Of a DNA stretch of 64,000 nt, positions 1 to 9,570 are shown piece by piece (the first letter of the stretch is position 1; each line of letters starts with the position of its first letter). Made by a program: the position numbers and the translations under genes. The DNA lies in NCBI RefSeq assembly GCF_019457515.1, contig NZ_CP080421.1:682001-746000 (forward strand). The letters are read 5' to 3'. Source of the DNA: Shewanella mesophila (lineage in GTDB: Bacteria; Pseudomonadota; Gammaproteobacteria; Enterobacterales; Shewanellaceae). The notes beneath the pieces are model-generated. The model ran no database searches and was not told the origin of the DNA. It was given only the letters and a program-made list of their open reading frames with translations.

Positions 1-1
1 G

Positions 2-223
2 GCGCCTGTAGGCAATCCAGGATTAGCGAGCGGTGGCAGTGGCGATGTACTAGGCGGTATTATCGCAGCCTTAATGGCTCAAGGTATGAACAATATGGAT
101 GCTGCTAGTGCTGGTGTCGTGGTGCATGGCGTGGCTGCCGACATGGCCGCTAAAGAGGGAGAGAGAGGAATGCTCGCTTGCGATCTTTTCCCCTATATTC
201 GATTGCTGGTAGATAAGATTTAG
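2..223 (+). CDS. nnrD: NAD(P)H-hydrate dehydratase, C-terminal fragment
   Basis: Open reading frame entering from the left edge and ending at TAG 221-223; only about 73 C-terminal residues are visible. The stretch GNPGLASGGSGDVLGG matches the nucleotide-binding signature of the ADP-dependent (S)-NAD(P)H-hydrate dehydratase (YjeF C-terminal/NnrD) family, which repairs hydrated NADH and NADPH in the cytosol. In gammaproteobacteria the gene normally lies directly before tsaE, as here. The N-terminal epimerase half, if fused, is outside the window. Family call is confident; completeness cannot be judged. Confidence 0.85.
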   Translation, partial: APVGNPGLASGGSGDVLGGIIAALMAQGMNNMDAASAGVVVHGVAADMAAKEGERGMLACDLFPYIRLLVDKI

Positions 224-326
224 GCTGCTGAGGTTAAAAAGCGCTAATGTTTGTTTAGCTAGCGATCACTTTCGGGTAAAGTATCTGGTTATAAGAGGGT
301 TGTGATACATGGGTTGCGGCGAATAA

Positions 327-803
327 GTGATGGTGCCAGTGAAAGTTTATCTTGAAAATGAGTCTGAAACGGTTAGCTTAGGTAGCAAGTTAGCACAGGC
401 GATTAAACCGCCTCTGACCCTCTATCTTAGTGGTGAATTAGGTGCGGGAAAAACCACATTTAGTCGTGGCTTGATTCAAAGTTTAGGCCACTGCGGGGCA
501 GTAAAGAGTCCGACTTATACGCTTGTCGAACCCTATGAATTAAATGGAATAGATGTGTTTCATTTTGATTTGTATCGATTAAGTGATCCTGAAGAGTTAG
601 AGTTTATGGGCATAAGAGATTATTTTGCCGCGTCGAGTTTATGTATCGTTGAGTGGCCTGATAAAGGCGCAGGCATTTTACCCGAAGCCGATTTATTGAT
701 TGATATAAAGTACCTTAATGAGGGGCGAGAGGTTAATCTTACTCCACAAACCCTTGCAGGTCAGACGTTGTTAGATAGCCTACATAATAATGATAAGAAT
801 TGA
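327..803 (+). CDS. tsaE: tRNA t6A biosynthesis ATPase TsaE
   Basis: About 158 residues, the usual TsaE length. A P-loop GELGAGKTTFSRG lies near residues 36-48 and SPTYTLVEPY follows, both typical of the family. TsaE works with TsaB, TsaC and TsaD to form threonylcarbamoyl-adenosine at position 37 of ANN-decoding tRNAs. The GTG at 327 is directly followed by ATG 330; no strong ribosome binding site separates the two, so the start is uncertain by one codon. The 3' end overlaps amiB by 14 bp, implying translational coupling. The upstream gene nnrD is the usual neighbour. Confidence 0.93.
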   Translation: MMVPVKVYLENESETVSLGSKLAQAIKPPLTLYLSGELGAGKTTFSRGLIQSLGHCGAVKSPTYTLVEPYELNGIDVFHFDLYRLSDPEELEFMGIRDYFAASSLCIVEWPDKGAGILPEADLLIDIKYLNEGREVNLTPQTLAGQTLLDSLHNNDKN

Positions 804-2112
804 TCCTATTATAAAATCTGTTTTAATCCTGTTGCTGTTATGCGTGCCGATAATCGCACACAGTGCCAATAAGTTAGAAGGTGTGCGTATTTGGGCGGCG
901 CCTGAGTCGACTCGGGTGGTTTTTGATCTGAGTGAAGCGCCTAAATACACTCATTTCACCCTTACCAGTCCATATCGTCTCGTGGTTGATTTGAGCTCTA
1001 GCGCGACAAAAATAGACCTGAGTAAGATTGAGAATAATAGTAAGCTTGTCAAAAAGGTGCGTATTTCCCAGCCTCCGTCGAAAGGTACCCTACGTCTGGT
1101 TATTGATCTCGTTAAGCCTGCGAAAGCCAATCTTTTTGCATTGTCTCCCACCGCGCCATACGGCAATCGTTTAGTCGTTGATCTTGATAGTGGTGCTGGT
1201 GGCGCCAAGCAGGCTCCAAAAGTAACCCCTTCTGAAGAAATGAGAGATGTTATCGTTGCCATTGACGCCGGTCATGGGGGCGATGATCCTGGTTCAATAG
1301 GCCCATCGGGTACTTATGAGAAGAAGGTCGTGCTTCAAATTGCGAAGAAAGTCGAAGCAAAAATTAATGCGACTCCAGGCATGAAAGCGGTGATGACACG
1401 CTCTGGTGATTATTTTGTTAACTTAAATAAACGCTCTGAAATCGCGCGCAATAGTAAAGCCGATCTGCTGGTCTCGATTCATGCCGATGCGTTTACCTCA
1501 CCTCAGCCGCAAGGGGCATCGGTCTGGGTATTATCGATGCGCCGTGCAAACAGTGAAATTGGTCGTTGGTTGGAACAAAAAGAGAAGCATTCTGAGCTCT
1601 TAGGTGGTGCTGGTGAGATTATTCAAAACACGGACAACGAACAGTATTTGGCCATGACTTTGCTGGATATGTCGATGGATCGCTCTATGGCCATCAGCCA
1701 CAACATTGCAGGTGATGTATTGTCTAATTTGGGTAGAGTAACCAAGTTACACAAGCATCAGCCTGAAGCGGCAAGCTTTGCGGTGCTCAAATCCCCAGAC
1801 ATCCCTTCCATATTGGTTGAAACGGGTTTTATTTCTAATCATAAGGAGGAGCGGCTGCTAACTCAGCGGGAGCATCAAAATAATATCGCAAACGCGGTAC
1901 ATAAAGGGGTTGTTCGTTATTTTGAAAACAATCCGCCAGCAAATACGCTAATGGCTAAAAATAGCGCCACCAGTCACAAGGTGGCAAAGGGTGAATCCTT
2001 GTCTGTTATTGCGCATCGTTACCAAGTATCGATAGCCAGTATAAAAAAGGCGAATAAATTAACCTCAAATACGTTACGCATCGGCCAGAAACTGGTAATC
2101 CCTCGCGCTTAA
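790..2112 (+). CDS. amiB: N-acetylmuramoyl-L-alanine amidase (AmiB type) with LysM
   Basis: 440 residues: signal peptide (hydrophobic core about 8-25, cleavage near AHSA-NK), AMIN domain about 28-130, Amidase_3 zinc hydrolase about 153-378, and one LysM repeat in the last 45 residues (KVAKGESLSVIAHRY...LRIGQKLVIP). The expected zinc ligands are visible as H162 (AGHGG), E177 and H231 (SIHAD), and the catalytic Glu as E344 (VETGF). It cleaves the amide between MurNAc and the stem peptide in the periplasm for daughter-cell separation; family members need EnvC/NlpD-type activation. It lies between tsaE and mutL, the common enterobacterial order. Confidence 0.93.
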   Translation: MIRIDPIIKSVLILLLLCVPIIAHSANKLEGVRIWAAPESTRVVFDLSEAPKYTHFTLTSPYRLVVDLSSSATKIDLSKIENNSKLVKKVRISQPPSKGTLRLVIDLVKPAKANLFALSPTAPYGNRLVVDLDSGAGGAKQAPKVTPSEEMRDVIVAIDAGHGGDDPGSIGPSGTYEKKVVLQIAKKVEAKINATPGMKAVMTRSGDYFVNLNKRSEIARNSKADLLVSIHADAFTSPQPQGASVWVLSMRRANSEIGRWLEQKEKHSELLGGAGEIIQNTDNEQYLAMTLLDMSMDRSMAISHNIAGDVLSNLGRVTKLHKHQPEAASFAVLKSPDIPSILVETGFISNHKEERLLTQREHQNNIANAVHKGVVRYFENNPPANTLMAKNSATSHKVAKGESLSVIAHRYQVSIASIKKANKLTSNTLRIGQKLVIPRA

Positions 2113-2122
2113 AGGAGTCAAA

Positions 2123-3979
2123 ATGTCGATTAAAATTTTGCCTCCACAGCTTGCTAACCAAATCGCAGCGGGGGAGGTGGTTGAGCGTCCAGCTTCGGTG
2201 ATTAAAGAGTTGGTGGAAAATAGTTTAGATGCTGGCGCGACCAGGGTCGATATTGAGATCGACAAGGGCGGTAGCAAGCTGATTAAGATCCAGGACAATG
2301 GATCTGGGATCCCAAAAGAGCAACTCAACCTCGCCCTATCACGTCATGCGACTTCGAAGCTGGCGACCTTAGATGATCTCGATGCTATTTTAAGCTTTGG
2401 TTTTCGCGGAGAGGCCCTTGCGAGTATTAGTTCAGTGTCGCGTTTGACTCTGACTTCGCGCACCGCCGAACAAGCTGAGGCGTGGCAGGCTTATGCCGAA
2501 GGCTCTGATATGGCGGTTAAGGTGATCCCAGCTGCCCATCCTGTGGGCTCAACGGTTGAAGCGGTTGACCTTTTCTTTAATACACCAGCTCGGCGTCGTT
2601 TCCTTAAAAGTGATAAGACTGAGTTCACTCATATTGATGAATGGTTAAAGCGCATTGCGCTGGTGCGCCGGGATATCCATTTTATGCTAAAGCATAATGG
2701 TAAGATGGTTCGTCATTATCGTCCCGCTAAAAATGAGCAGCAGTACCTGCAACGATTAGCCCAGATCAGTGGCAAACAGTTTGCCGAGCAAGCATTAGCT
2801 GTGGATTGTGAACACAATGGCTTACAGTTAACAGGTTATATTCAATCGCCCTATTTTGAAGCGAACTCTAGCGATACTCAGTATTTTTATGTCAATGGTC
2901 GATTAGTTCGCGATCGTTTAGTTAACCATGCCGTTAGACAGGCATTTGCACAGCAACTTGAAGGTATTCAAGTGGGTTATGTGCTGATGCTTAATCTCGA
3001 CCCGCATCAGGTGGATGTGAATGTTCACCCGGCTAAGCATGAGGTGAGATTTCATGAAAGTCGTTATGTGCATGATTTTATTCTGCAGGCATTACAGTCT
3101 GCATTGTCCCAAGCTGAACAACTGCCACTAACATCTGAAGAAGGTTGCTTAGCGGTCGGGGATGACGCGCAAGTCGACGAGGGTTATGGCACCCAAGCAA
3201 TTAAACCTAGTCTTAATGAGTTGTCTGTTCGTCATGATCGGGGAAATGGGGCATTATCTTGGTCGGCACCAACAATTCAATCGGGAGTCCGCGAGCGTGC
3301 TTCTGTTGCTTATGCCGGAGATTACAGCAATCGAGGCGGGAGAGCCGATAGCTATCGCGGGCCCGAGTTACCGTCGCAAGCCGCGCTCAATAACTATGCT
3401 CAATTGATGACAACGCCTAATTTAAGGTGTCATGAAGACAAGCCTGTGGACGCTAAAGCTATGCCGGCTGTGCTTGCGGGCAAGTTTTGGGTAATAACCG
3501 AAGCCGATGAGCTACGATTGATCCCATTTTCAATGGTTGCCGACGAAGTCGCTCGTAGCCAAATTAGCAGCAAGCTATCATCGGGACTTGTTGGTCAGCC
3601 ACTATTAATGCCAGTATCGATAAAAGTCGATGATGATTGGCAAGAGACCATAGCCCAAAGAGAGCTGCTTATTAGAAAGTTAGGAATAGAGTTAACTATT
3701 CGTCTTGGTCAGTTGATTATTAAAAAAGTGCCCCCATATCTAAGGCAGAGTCAGTTGGCTAATGTGATACCTGAGTTTTTACAATGGATTCGTTTTGAAG
3801 AACCTGCAGATGAAGCGATCACCAACTGGTTAGTCGCACAGAGCAGAGCGAGTTTTAGTTCAGCGGTAATACTTTGGACTGAGTTCTGTCAATTATCAGA
3901 GTCGCAGCAACAACATATTATATCTGAGTCTAAGGTTTTACCTTGGCAGAATTGGTTAGGTGAGCAAACGAGTGAATAG
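2123..3979 (+). CDS. mutL: DNA mismatch repair protein MutL
   Basis: 618 residues, matching the family (about 615). The N-terminal GHKL ATPase motifs are present: [17 protein letters not shown] and [10 protein letters not shown], followed by the transducer domain with [11 protein letters not shown] and [15 protein letters not shown] variable Gly/Ser-rich linker (about residues 340-440) leads to a C-terminal dimerisation domain. No DQHA(X)2E(X)4E endonuclease motif is seen in the C-terminal domain, as expected for a MutH-type enteric system. MutL couples MutS mismatch recognition to MutH and UvrD. ATG 2123 is preceded by AAGGAG. The 3' end overlaps miaA by 20 bp. Confidence 0.96.
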   Translation: MSIKILPPQLANQIAAGEVVERPASVIKELVENSLDAGATRVDIEIDKGGSKLIKIQDNGSGIPKEQLNLALSRHATSKLATLDDLDAILSFGFRGEALASISSVSRLTLTSRTAEQAEAWQAYAEGSDMAVKVIPAAHPVGSTVEAVDLFFNTPARRRFLKSDKTEFTHIDEWLKRIALVRRDIHFMLKHNGKMVRHYRPAKNEQQYLQRLAQISGKQFAEQALAVDCEHNGLQLTGYIQSPYFEANSSDTQYFYVNGRLVRDRLVNHAVRQAFAQQLEGIQVGYVLMLNLDPHQVDVNVHPAKHEVRFHESRYVHDFILQALQSALSQAEQLPLTSEEGCLAVGDDAQVDEGYGTQAIKPSLNELSVRHDRGNGALSWSAPTIQSGVRERASVAYAGDYSNRGGRADSYRGPELPSQAALNNYAQLMTTPNLRCHEDKPVDAKAMPAVLAGKFWVITEADELRLIPFSMVADEVARSQISSKLSSGLVGQPLLMPVSIKVDDDWQETIAQRELLIRKLGIELTIRLGQLIIKKVPPYLRQSQLANVIPEFLQWIRFEEPADEAITNWLVAQSRASFSSAVILWTEFCQLSESQQQHIISESKVLPWQNWLGEQTSE

Positions 3980-4898
3980 CAACAACAAGCCGACAATCTT
4001 GACCCTTATGGGACCGACGGCCTCCGGTAAGACGGCGCTAGCTATTGAACTCGTCGAAAAGCATCAGTGTGAAATTATCTCTGTGGATTCGGCATTGATC
4101 TACCGTGGCATGGATATTGGTAGCGCTAAACCTAACGCCGAGGAGCTTAGCCGAGCACCGCATCGGCTGATTGATATTCGCGATCCCAGTGAGAGCTATT
4201 CTGCGGCGGATTTTCGTCGTGATGCGCTTATTGAGATCGAAGATATTATTGATGCAGGTAAGACCCCATTGTTAGTGGGCGGCACCATGCTCTATTTTAA
4301 GGCGCTATTGGAAGGCTTGTCGCCATTACCTGCAGCTAATGAGCAGATCCGTGCTGAAATAGCGAAGCAAGCTGAAACCCTTGGTTGGCAAGTCTTGCAT
4401 CAAGAGTTGCAACAGGTTGATCCTGTCTCTGCGCAGCGGATTCATCCGAATGATCCGCAGCGATTATCGAGAGCGTTAGAGGTTTATCGTATCAGTGGTA
4501 AAAGCCTTACTGAGTTAACTGAAGTTAAATCAGAAGCATTACCCTATTCGGTTGTGCAATTTGGCATCGCGCCTAACGACCGTAAAGTGTTGCATCTCGC
4601 TATAGCAGAACGATTTAAGTTAATGTTAAGTCAAGGTTTTATCGAAGAGGTCGAGGGGTTAAAAGCGCGATCCGATCTGCATTTAGACCTTCCTTCGATG
4701 CGTTGTGTTGGTTATCGCCAGGCTTGGCAATATCTCGATGGCGACTATGACTATGATACTATGGTCGAAAAATCTGTTGTTGCGACTAGGCAATTGGCTA
4801 AGCGTCAATTAACATGGTTGCGAGGGTGGTCTGAGCTAAATTGGCTAGAGAGTGGCAATGAATCAAATCTAGCCCGACTAAAACAGTATTGTCGCTAG
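3960..4898 (+). CDS. miaA: tRNA dimethylallyltransferase MiaA
   Basis: 312 residues. The P-loop GPTASGKT is near residue 18, followed by [21 protein letters not shown] and later [12 protein letters not shown], all hallmarks of MiaA. It adds a dimethylallyl group to A37 of UNN-reading tRNAs, the first step to ms2i6A. The start is GTG 3960, inside the mutL 3' end; a second GTG at 3972 is also possible. The mutL-miaA-hfq-hflX-hflK-hflC order is the classical amiB superoperon of enteric bacteria. Confidence 0.95.
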   Translation: MSKRVNSNNKPTILTLMGPTASGKTALAIELVEKHQCEIISVDSALIYRGMDIGSAKPNAEELSRAPHRLIDIRDPSESYSAADFRRDALIEIEDIIDAGKTPLLVGGTMLYFKALLEGLSPLPAANEQIRAEIAKQAETLGWQVLHQELQQVDPVSAQRIHPNDPQRLSRALEVYRISGKSLTELTEVKSEALPYSVVQFGIAPNDRKVLHLAIAERFKLMLSQGFIEEVEGLKARSDLHLDLPSMRCVGYRQAWQYLDGDYDYDTMVEKSVVATRQLAKRQLTWLRGWSELNWLESGNESNLARLKQYCR

Positions 4899-4990
4899 CT
4901 AATTCATTCACTCTATATAATACTAAAACCAAACCAGAAATTGATGCTGTATTAGGTTTTATTTAATTTTAATAAAAAGGAAATTACATA

Positions 4991-5266
4991 ATGGCAAAGG
5001 GGCAATCTTTACAAGACCCATTTTTGAACGCATTACGACGTGAACGCGTTCCGGTATCTATCTACCTTGTTAACGGTATCAAGCTTCAAGGACAGGTTGA
5101 GTCATTCGATCAGTTTGTTATTTTATTGAAGAATACTGTCAGCCAGATGGTATATAAGCACGCTATTTCTACTGTGGTACCTGCGCGCCCATTTAACGTT
5201 AGCAACCACCACACACCAAATCAAGCTGGCGGTTATAACGCACCGCAAGATGATAGTGCTGAGTAA
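4991..5266 (+). CDS. hfq: RNA chaperone Hfq
   Basis: 91 residues. The Sm1 core ([30 protein letters not shown]) and Sm2 core ([11 protein letters not shown]) are intact, including the distal- and proximal-face residues. The C-terminal tail is short and polar ([20 protein letters not shown]), shorter than in E. coli Hfq (102 aa). It forms a hexamer that pairs small RNAs with mRNAs. AAGGAA precedes ATG 4991. The 92-bp spacer from miaA carries a TATAAT at 4916-4921 that could be a promoter -10 element, but I see no convincing -35. Confidence 0.97.
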   Translation: MAKGQSLQDPFLNALRRERVPVSIYLVNGIKLQGQVESFDQFVILLKNTVSQMVYKHAISTVVPARPFNVSNHHTPNQAGGYNAPQDDSAE

Positions 5267-5286
5267 TTTCCTGAGGAGTTTGCTTT

Positions 5287-6585
5287 TTGTTTGATCGCTA
5301 TGAAGCGGGAGATGCTGCAGTTCTTGTTCATATCGACTTTTCGGATGAAGACAGTAGAGAAGATATTACTGAGCTTCGTTTATTAGTTGAGTCGTCAGGT
5401 GCTGAAACCGTTGGTGTGATAACGGGAAGTCGTCGCTCTCCAGATCGTAAGTTTTTTGTTGGTTCAGGTAAAGCGGAAGAGTTAGCAGCGCTTGTTGCTG
5501 CAACAGAAGCCACTGTGGTGATTTTTAATCATCCACTAAGCCCTGCGCAAGAGAGAAATCTTGAGCAGGTGTGTCAATGCCGTGTATTAGATCGCACTAC
5601 ATTGATCCTTGATATTTTTGCCCAACGCGCACGTACTTATGAAGGTAAGTTACAGGTGGAGCTAGCGCAATTGCGCCACATGTCGACGCGCCTTATTCGA
5701 GGTTGGACCCACCTAGAAAGACAAAAAGGCGGGATCGGCCTGCGCGGCCCAGGTGAAACACAGCTTGAAACTGATAGGCGTCTATTGCGTGGTCGTATTA
5801 AGACCATTAACAAGCGTCTGGAGAAGGTCGATAAACAGCGAGAGCAGAGTCGACGAGCTCGTCAGCGGAGTGAATTAGCCACGGTTTCTTTAGTGGGTTA
5901 TACCAATGCGGGTAAGTCAACACTGTTTAACTCGCTCACAGTTTCTGAGGTTTATGCCGCAGATCAATTATTTGCTACCCTTGATCCAACGTTAAGAAAG
6001 TTAGAGTTAAAAGACGGTCCGGTGATTTTAGCCGATACCGTTGGTTTTATTCGGCATTTACCTCATGATCTTGTTGCGGCATTTAAGGCGACGTTACAAG
6101 AAACCCGTGAAGCTGATCTGTTACTGCACATTGTCGATTGTGCTGATGAAAACATGGGTGATAACTTTGAGCAAGTTCAGCTTGTACTCAAAGAGATTGG
6201 TGCTGATGATATTCCACAATTGGTTGTCTGTAATAAGATTGACCTATTGGAAGATGTGGGCCCTAAGATCGATTACGATGATGAAGGGGTTCCCACGCGT
6301 GTTTGGGTTTCGGCTCAACAGCAAAAAGGCTTGGAAATACTCGAAGAGGCAATCAACAAAATTGTTGGACGTGTCATTTTAGAGTTAACCTTGCAAATCC
6401 CAGCGACGGCTGGGCATTATCTTGGTCAGTTTTATCGACTGGATGTGATACAGCAGAAAGAGTATGACGATCTGGGGAACTGTATTTTGTCTGTACGTTT
6501 ATTGGAGGCCGATTGGCATCGATTAACGAAGCAGAGCCAAGGGGAGTTGGAAACCTTTATTGTTGAAACAGCAGCAGTAGAGTAG
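5287..6585 (+). CDS. hflX: Ribosome-associated GTPase HflX
   Basis: 432 residues. N-terminal HflX domain, then a helical linker (about 150-195, Arg-rich), then a G domain with GYTNAGKSTLFN (G1), DPTLRKL (G2 region), DTVGFI (G3) and NKIDLL (G4). The glycine-rich GIGLRGPGETQLE motif is diagnostic. HflX splits stalled or heat-damaged ribosomes. The start is a TTG at 5287, chosen because the residues MFDRYEAGDAAVLVH align with the N-terminus of E. coli HflX as I remember it, and GAGGAG lies about 10 nt upstream. It follows hfq by 20 bp. Confidence 0.95.
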   Translation: MFDRYEAGDAAVLVHIDFSDEDSREDITELRLLVESSGAETVGVITGSRRSPDRKFFVGSGKAEELAALVAATEATVVIFNHPLSPAQERNLEQVCQCRVLDRTTLILDIFAQRARTYEGKLQVELAQLRHMSTRLIRGWTHLERQKGGIGLRGPGETQLETDRRLLRGRIKTINKRLEKVDKQREQSRRARQRSELATVSLVGYTNAGKSTLFNSLTVSEVYAADQLFATLDPTLRKLELKDGPVILADTVGFIRHLPHDLVAAFKATLQETREADLLLHIVDCADENMGDNFEQVQLVLKEIGADDIPQLVVCNKIDLLEDVGPKIDYDDEGVPTRVWVSAQQQKGLEILEEAINKIVGRVILELTLQIPATAGHYLGQFYRLDVIQQKEYDDLGNCILSVRLLEADWHRLTKQSQGELETFIVETAAVE

Positions 6586-6628
6586 TTTTTAGTAATCTCG
6601 TTTATTTCATACACCTATGGAGTGATAA

Positions 6629-7771
6629 ATGGCTTGGAACGAGCCCGGTAACAAGGGGCAAGACCCTTGGGGAAACAAAAACGGCAATGACAAGGGGCCA
6701 CCAGATCTTGACGAAGTGTTTAAGAATATCTCTAAACGCTTTGGCGGCAAAGGTAATGGTTCTGGCGGTGGATTCAGTGCATTAGGATTCGTTATTGTAT
6801 TAGGCATCGCAGTGGTTGTATGGGGACTGTCAGGTTTCTATACGGTTAAAGAAGCTGAGAAAGGCGTGGCATTGCGTTTTGGTCAATATATTGGTCAAGT
6901 AGAGCCTGGTCTACAGTGGAAAGCGACCTTTATTGATGAGGTTTTTCCTGTGAACGTGAGTAACGTTCGCTCTATACCTGCATCAGGAAGCATGCTTACC
7001 GCTGACGAAAACGTGGTATTGGTTGAGCTTGATGTGCAATATATTGTAGTCGATCCTTATCGCTACATGTTTAGTGCCGTTGATGCTAATTCAAGTTTAC
7101 GTGAAGCGACCGATAGTGCGTTGCGCTATGTGGTTGGTCACAACAGGATGGATGACATCTTGACCACTGGTCGAGATCAGATTCGTCGTGATACTTGGGA
7201 TGAAGTGAATCGCATTATCGAGCCCTATAATCTGGGTATTGAGATCCGTGATGTCAACTTCTTGCCTGCGCGTCCACCTGAAGAGGTGAAAGATGCGTTT
7301 GATGATGCCATTTCAGCACAGGAAGATGAGCAGCGCTTTATTCGTGAAGCCGAGGCTTACTCTCGTGAGATTGAACCAAAGGCTCGCGGTACTGTTCAGC
7401 GTATGGAGCAACAAGCTAACGCGTATAAACAACGTGAAATTCTTGAAGCTCGCGGTAAAGTGGTTCGTTTTGAACAGCTTTTACCTGAATACAGAGCTGC
7501 ACCAGAAGTGACTCGTAATCGTCTTTACATCGACGCTATGTCTAAGGTTTATTCTGGAGCCAATAAGGTTTTGGTTGATGCTAAAAGCAATGGCAATATG
7601 ATGTATCTACCTTTGGACAAGTTAATGGAGCAGGGTAGGTCAGCTAAGCAACCTAAAGCGGTTGTTAGCGAGTCATCTACCGATTCTGTCAATAGCGTAG
7701 TTAATAGTGTTGGAATGCCACTTGATGGGCGTCCTTCTCGTAGCGACAATATTCGCCAGGGGAGAAACTAA
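6629..7771 (+). CDS. hflK: FtsH regulatory subunit HflK
   Basis: 380 residues. A Gly/Asn-rich cytoplasmic N-terminus (1-48) precedes one membrane helix (about 50-72), then an SPFH/band-7 domain (GFYTVKEAEKGVALRFGQY onward) and a long helical segment rich in Glu and Arg. HflK and HflC form a large cage that restrains the FtsH protease in the inner membrane. ATG 6629 has GGAG upstream. hflC follows with only 2 bp between the genes, consistent with stoichiometric co-translation. Confidence 0.95.
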   Translation: MAWNEPGNKGQDPWGNKNGNDKGPPDLDEVFKNISKRFGGKGNGSGGGFSALGFVIVLGIAVVVWGLSGFYTVKEAEKGVALRFGQYIGQVEPGLQWKATFIDEVFPVNVSNVRSIPASGSMLTADENVVLVELDVQYIVVDPYRYMFSAVDANSSLREATDSALRYVVGHNRMDDILTTGRDQIRRDTWDEVNRIIEPYNLGIEIRDVNFLPARPPEEVKDAFDDAISAQEDEQRFIREAEAYSREIEPKARGTVQRMEQQANAYKQREILEARGKVVRFEQLLPEYRAAPEVTRNRLYIDAMSKVYSGANKVLVDAKSNGNMMYLPLDKLMEQGRSAKQPKAVVSESSTDSVNSVVNSVGMPLDGRPSRSDNIRQGRN

Positions 7772-7773
7772 TC

Positions 7774-8652
7774 ATGGGTAGATTTTCAGTAATTATTGCG
7801 GCGATTTTGATCGCTATCGGCTTGTCATCATTGTTAGTGGTAAATGAAGGCGAGCGAGCCATTGTTTCTCGTTTTGGTAAGATCTTGAAAGATGATGGTG
7901 TAACGCGGATCTATCAGCCGGGCTTACATATTAAGTTGCCAATGATCGATAAGATTAAATTCTTAGATTCACGTATCCAAACAATGGATGGTGCAGCCGA
8001 TCGTTTTGTGACATCAGAAAAGAAAGATTTGATGGTCGATTCGTACGTTAAGTGGCGTATTTTAGATCATGAAAAATACTATCTTGCCACGAATGGCGGT
8101 AACAAGGTTCAGGCTGAGTCTTTACTGCAACGTAAGATAAATAACGATTTGCGTACTGAGTTCGGTCGCCGCACTATCAAAGACATTGTTTCTGGTAGTC
8201 GTGATGAATTGCAACAAGATGCCTTAAGAAATGCGTCTGATAGCGCCAAAGACTTGGGGATCGAAGTCGTCGATGTGCGTGTAAAGCAGATTAATTTACC
8301 GGCAAACGTGAGTTCAAGTATCTACCAGCGTATGCGTGCCGAACGTACCGCGGTAGCGAAAGAGCATCGTGCGCAAGGTAGAGAGCAGTCTGAAATCATT
8401 CGTGCAAAGACTGATGCAAGCGTGACTATCCAAATTGCGGAAGCCGAGCGTAAAGCCTTAGCGGTTCGTGGTGAGGGGGATGCGATTGCAGCTAAGATTT
8501 ATGCGGACGCTTACAATAAAGATCCTGAGTTTTACTCATTCTTACGTAGCTTAGAAGCATATAAGGCAAGCTTTGAAAGTGGTTCTAACGTCATGGTGTT
8601 AGAACCTGACAGCGACTTCTTTAAATATATGAAGCACGCCAAAGGCAAATAA
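7774..8652 (+). CDS. hflC: FtsH regulatory subunit HflC
   Basis: 292 residues. A single N-terminal membrane helix (about 5-25) is followed by an SPFH domain (VNEGERAIVSRFGKIL) and a coiled helical region ending near EAERKALAVRGEGDAIAAK. It is the partner of HflK in the FtsH-HflKC complex. It is the last gene of the tsaE-hflC block: a strong intrinsic terminator begins 13 bp after its stop. Confidence 0.95.
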   Translation: MGRFSVIIAAILIAIGLSSLLVVNEGERAIVSRFGKILKDDGVTRIYQPGLHIKLPMIDKIKFLDSRIQTMDGAADRFVTSEKKDLMVDSYVKWRILDHEKYYLATNGGNKVQAESLLQRKINNDLRTEFGRRTIKDIVSGSRDELQQDALRNASDSAKDLGIEVVDVRVKQINLPANVSSSIYQRMRAERTAVAKEHRAQGREQSEIIRAKTDASVTIQIAEAERKALAVRGEGDAIAAKIYADAYNKDPEFYSFLRSLEAYKASFESGSNVMVLEPDSDFFKYMKHAKGK

Positions 8653-8665
8653 GCATTATAATTTT

Positions 8666-8694
8666 AAAAAGCCCGACTAGTTCGGGCTTTTTTT
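8666..8694 (+). terminator. Rho-independent terminator after hflC
   Basis: AAAGCCCGA and TCGGGCTTT arms around a short CTAGT loop, followed by a run of T. It ends the amiB-mutL-hflC transcription block. Confidence 0.9.
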
Positions 8695-8979
8695 ATGTTT
8701 GCTTTACTAAATAACTAATTTAGATAAAGTTGTTATTTGTTTTTTAGCTATTTATACAGGATGAAAATGGGCTATATGCTGACTTTGTTGTTAAGCATAA
8801 TGCTCAAGATAGGCTATTTTGCTTACATAGTTAACTTTGTTCTTTGTTTTACTATGATCTGCTTCTAATTTTTGGCTATAATGAGCCCCGCCTCAAATTT
8901 GATTTTTGCTCTTTGGGGTAAAACCCCATTTTCAAAAATTTTTAAAACAAAAATTCCAACACTCTCTGGAGATAAGTGG
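8695..8979 (+). promoter_or_regulatory. Intergenic region with petABC promoter candidate
   Basis: The 285-bp AT-rich stretch between hflC and petA carries a consensus TATAAT at 8877-8882 within GGCTATAATG. No good -35 is visible at 16-18 bp spacing. An upstream in-frame ATG at 8872 would overlap this -10 element, which supports the downstream start of petA at 8980. Nothing else stands out. Confidence 0.5.
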
Positions 8980-9570
8980 ATGAGCAATGCGCCAGTCGAT
9001 ACCGGACGTCGCAGATTTCTGACCGCAGCAACCGCCGTAGTAGGTGGTGCTGGTGCCGTCGCTGTGGCGGTTCCGTTTATAAAGTCATGGAATCCGAGTG
9101 CCAAAGCGAAAGCTGCAGGTGCGCCGGTTGAAGTAAATATTAGTAAAGTCGAGCCGGGTCAGCTGATCCGTGTTGAGTGGCGTGGAAAGCCTGTATGGGT
9201 TGTCCGTCGCACAGAAGAGATCTTAAAAGGTCTTGCCACACATGATGATAAGCTACGTGATCCAAGCTCAACTGAAGAGCAGCAACCTGTCTATGCGCAG
9301 AATGCCGTTCGTTCAATTAAGCCTGAGTTCTTTATCGCTGTAGGTCTTTGTACTCACCTAGGTTGTTCTCCTACGTATCTCCCCGATACTTTTGGTGAGC
9401 AGGTTGAAGGTGTTGCGTCTGGTTTCTTCTGTCCATGTCATGGTTCTAAGTTTGATATGGCAGGTCGCGTATTCCAAGGCGTACCAGCTCCATTGAACCT
9501 TGTTGTTCCACCTCATCAATATATTGATGACGGCAACGTGATTATCGGTGTCGATCAGGGGGCTGCGTAA
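8980..9570 (+). CDS. petA: Ubiquinol-cytochrome c reductase iron-sulfur subunit (Rieske)
   Basis: 196 residues from ATG 8980, chosen over an in-frame ATG at 8872 because CTGGAG lies just upstream and the length matches bacterial Rieske subunits. The N-terminus has a twin-arginine style motif (GRRRFLTAA) and one membrane helix. The [2Fe-2S] ligands are C124 and H126 in CTHLGC and C151 and H154 in CPCH; C129 and C153 form the usual disulfide. It carries electrons from ubiquinol to cytochrome c1 in the bc1 complex. First gene of petABC, overlapping petB by 1 bp. Confidence 0.96.
   Translation: MSNAPVDTGRRRFLTAATAVVGGAGAVAVAVPFIKSWNPSAKAKAAGAPVEVNISKVEPGQLIRVEWRGKPVWVVRRTEEILKGLATHDDKLRDPSSTEEQQPVYAQNAVRSIKPEFFIAVGLCTHLGCSPTYLPDTFGEQVEGVASGFFCPCHGSKFDMAGRVFQGVPAPLNLVVPPHQYIDDGNVIIGVDQGAA

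Noticed and set aside
8872..8979. Longer N-terminus for the Rieske protein
   Set aside because: It would overlap the TATAAT element, lacks a ribosome site and moves the twin-arginine motif away from the N-terminus.
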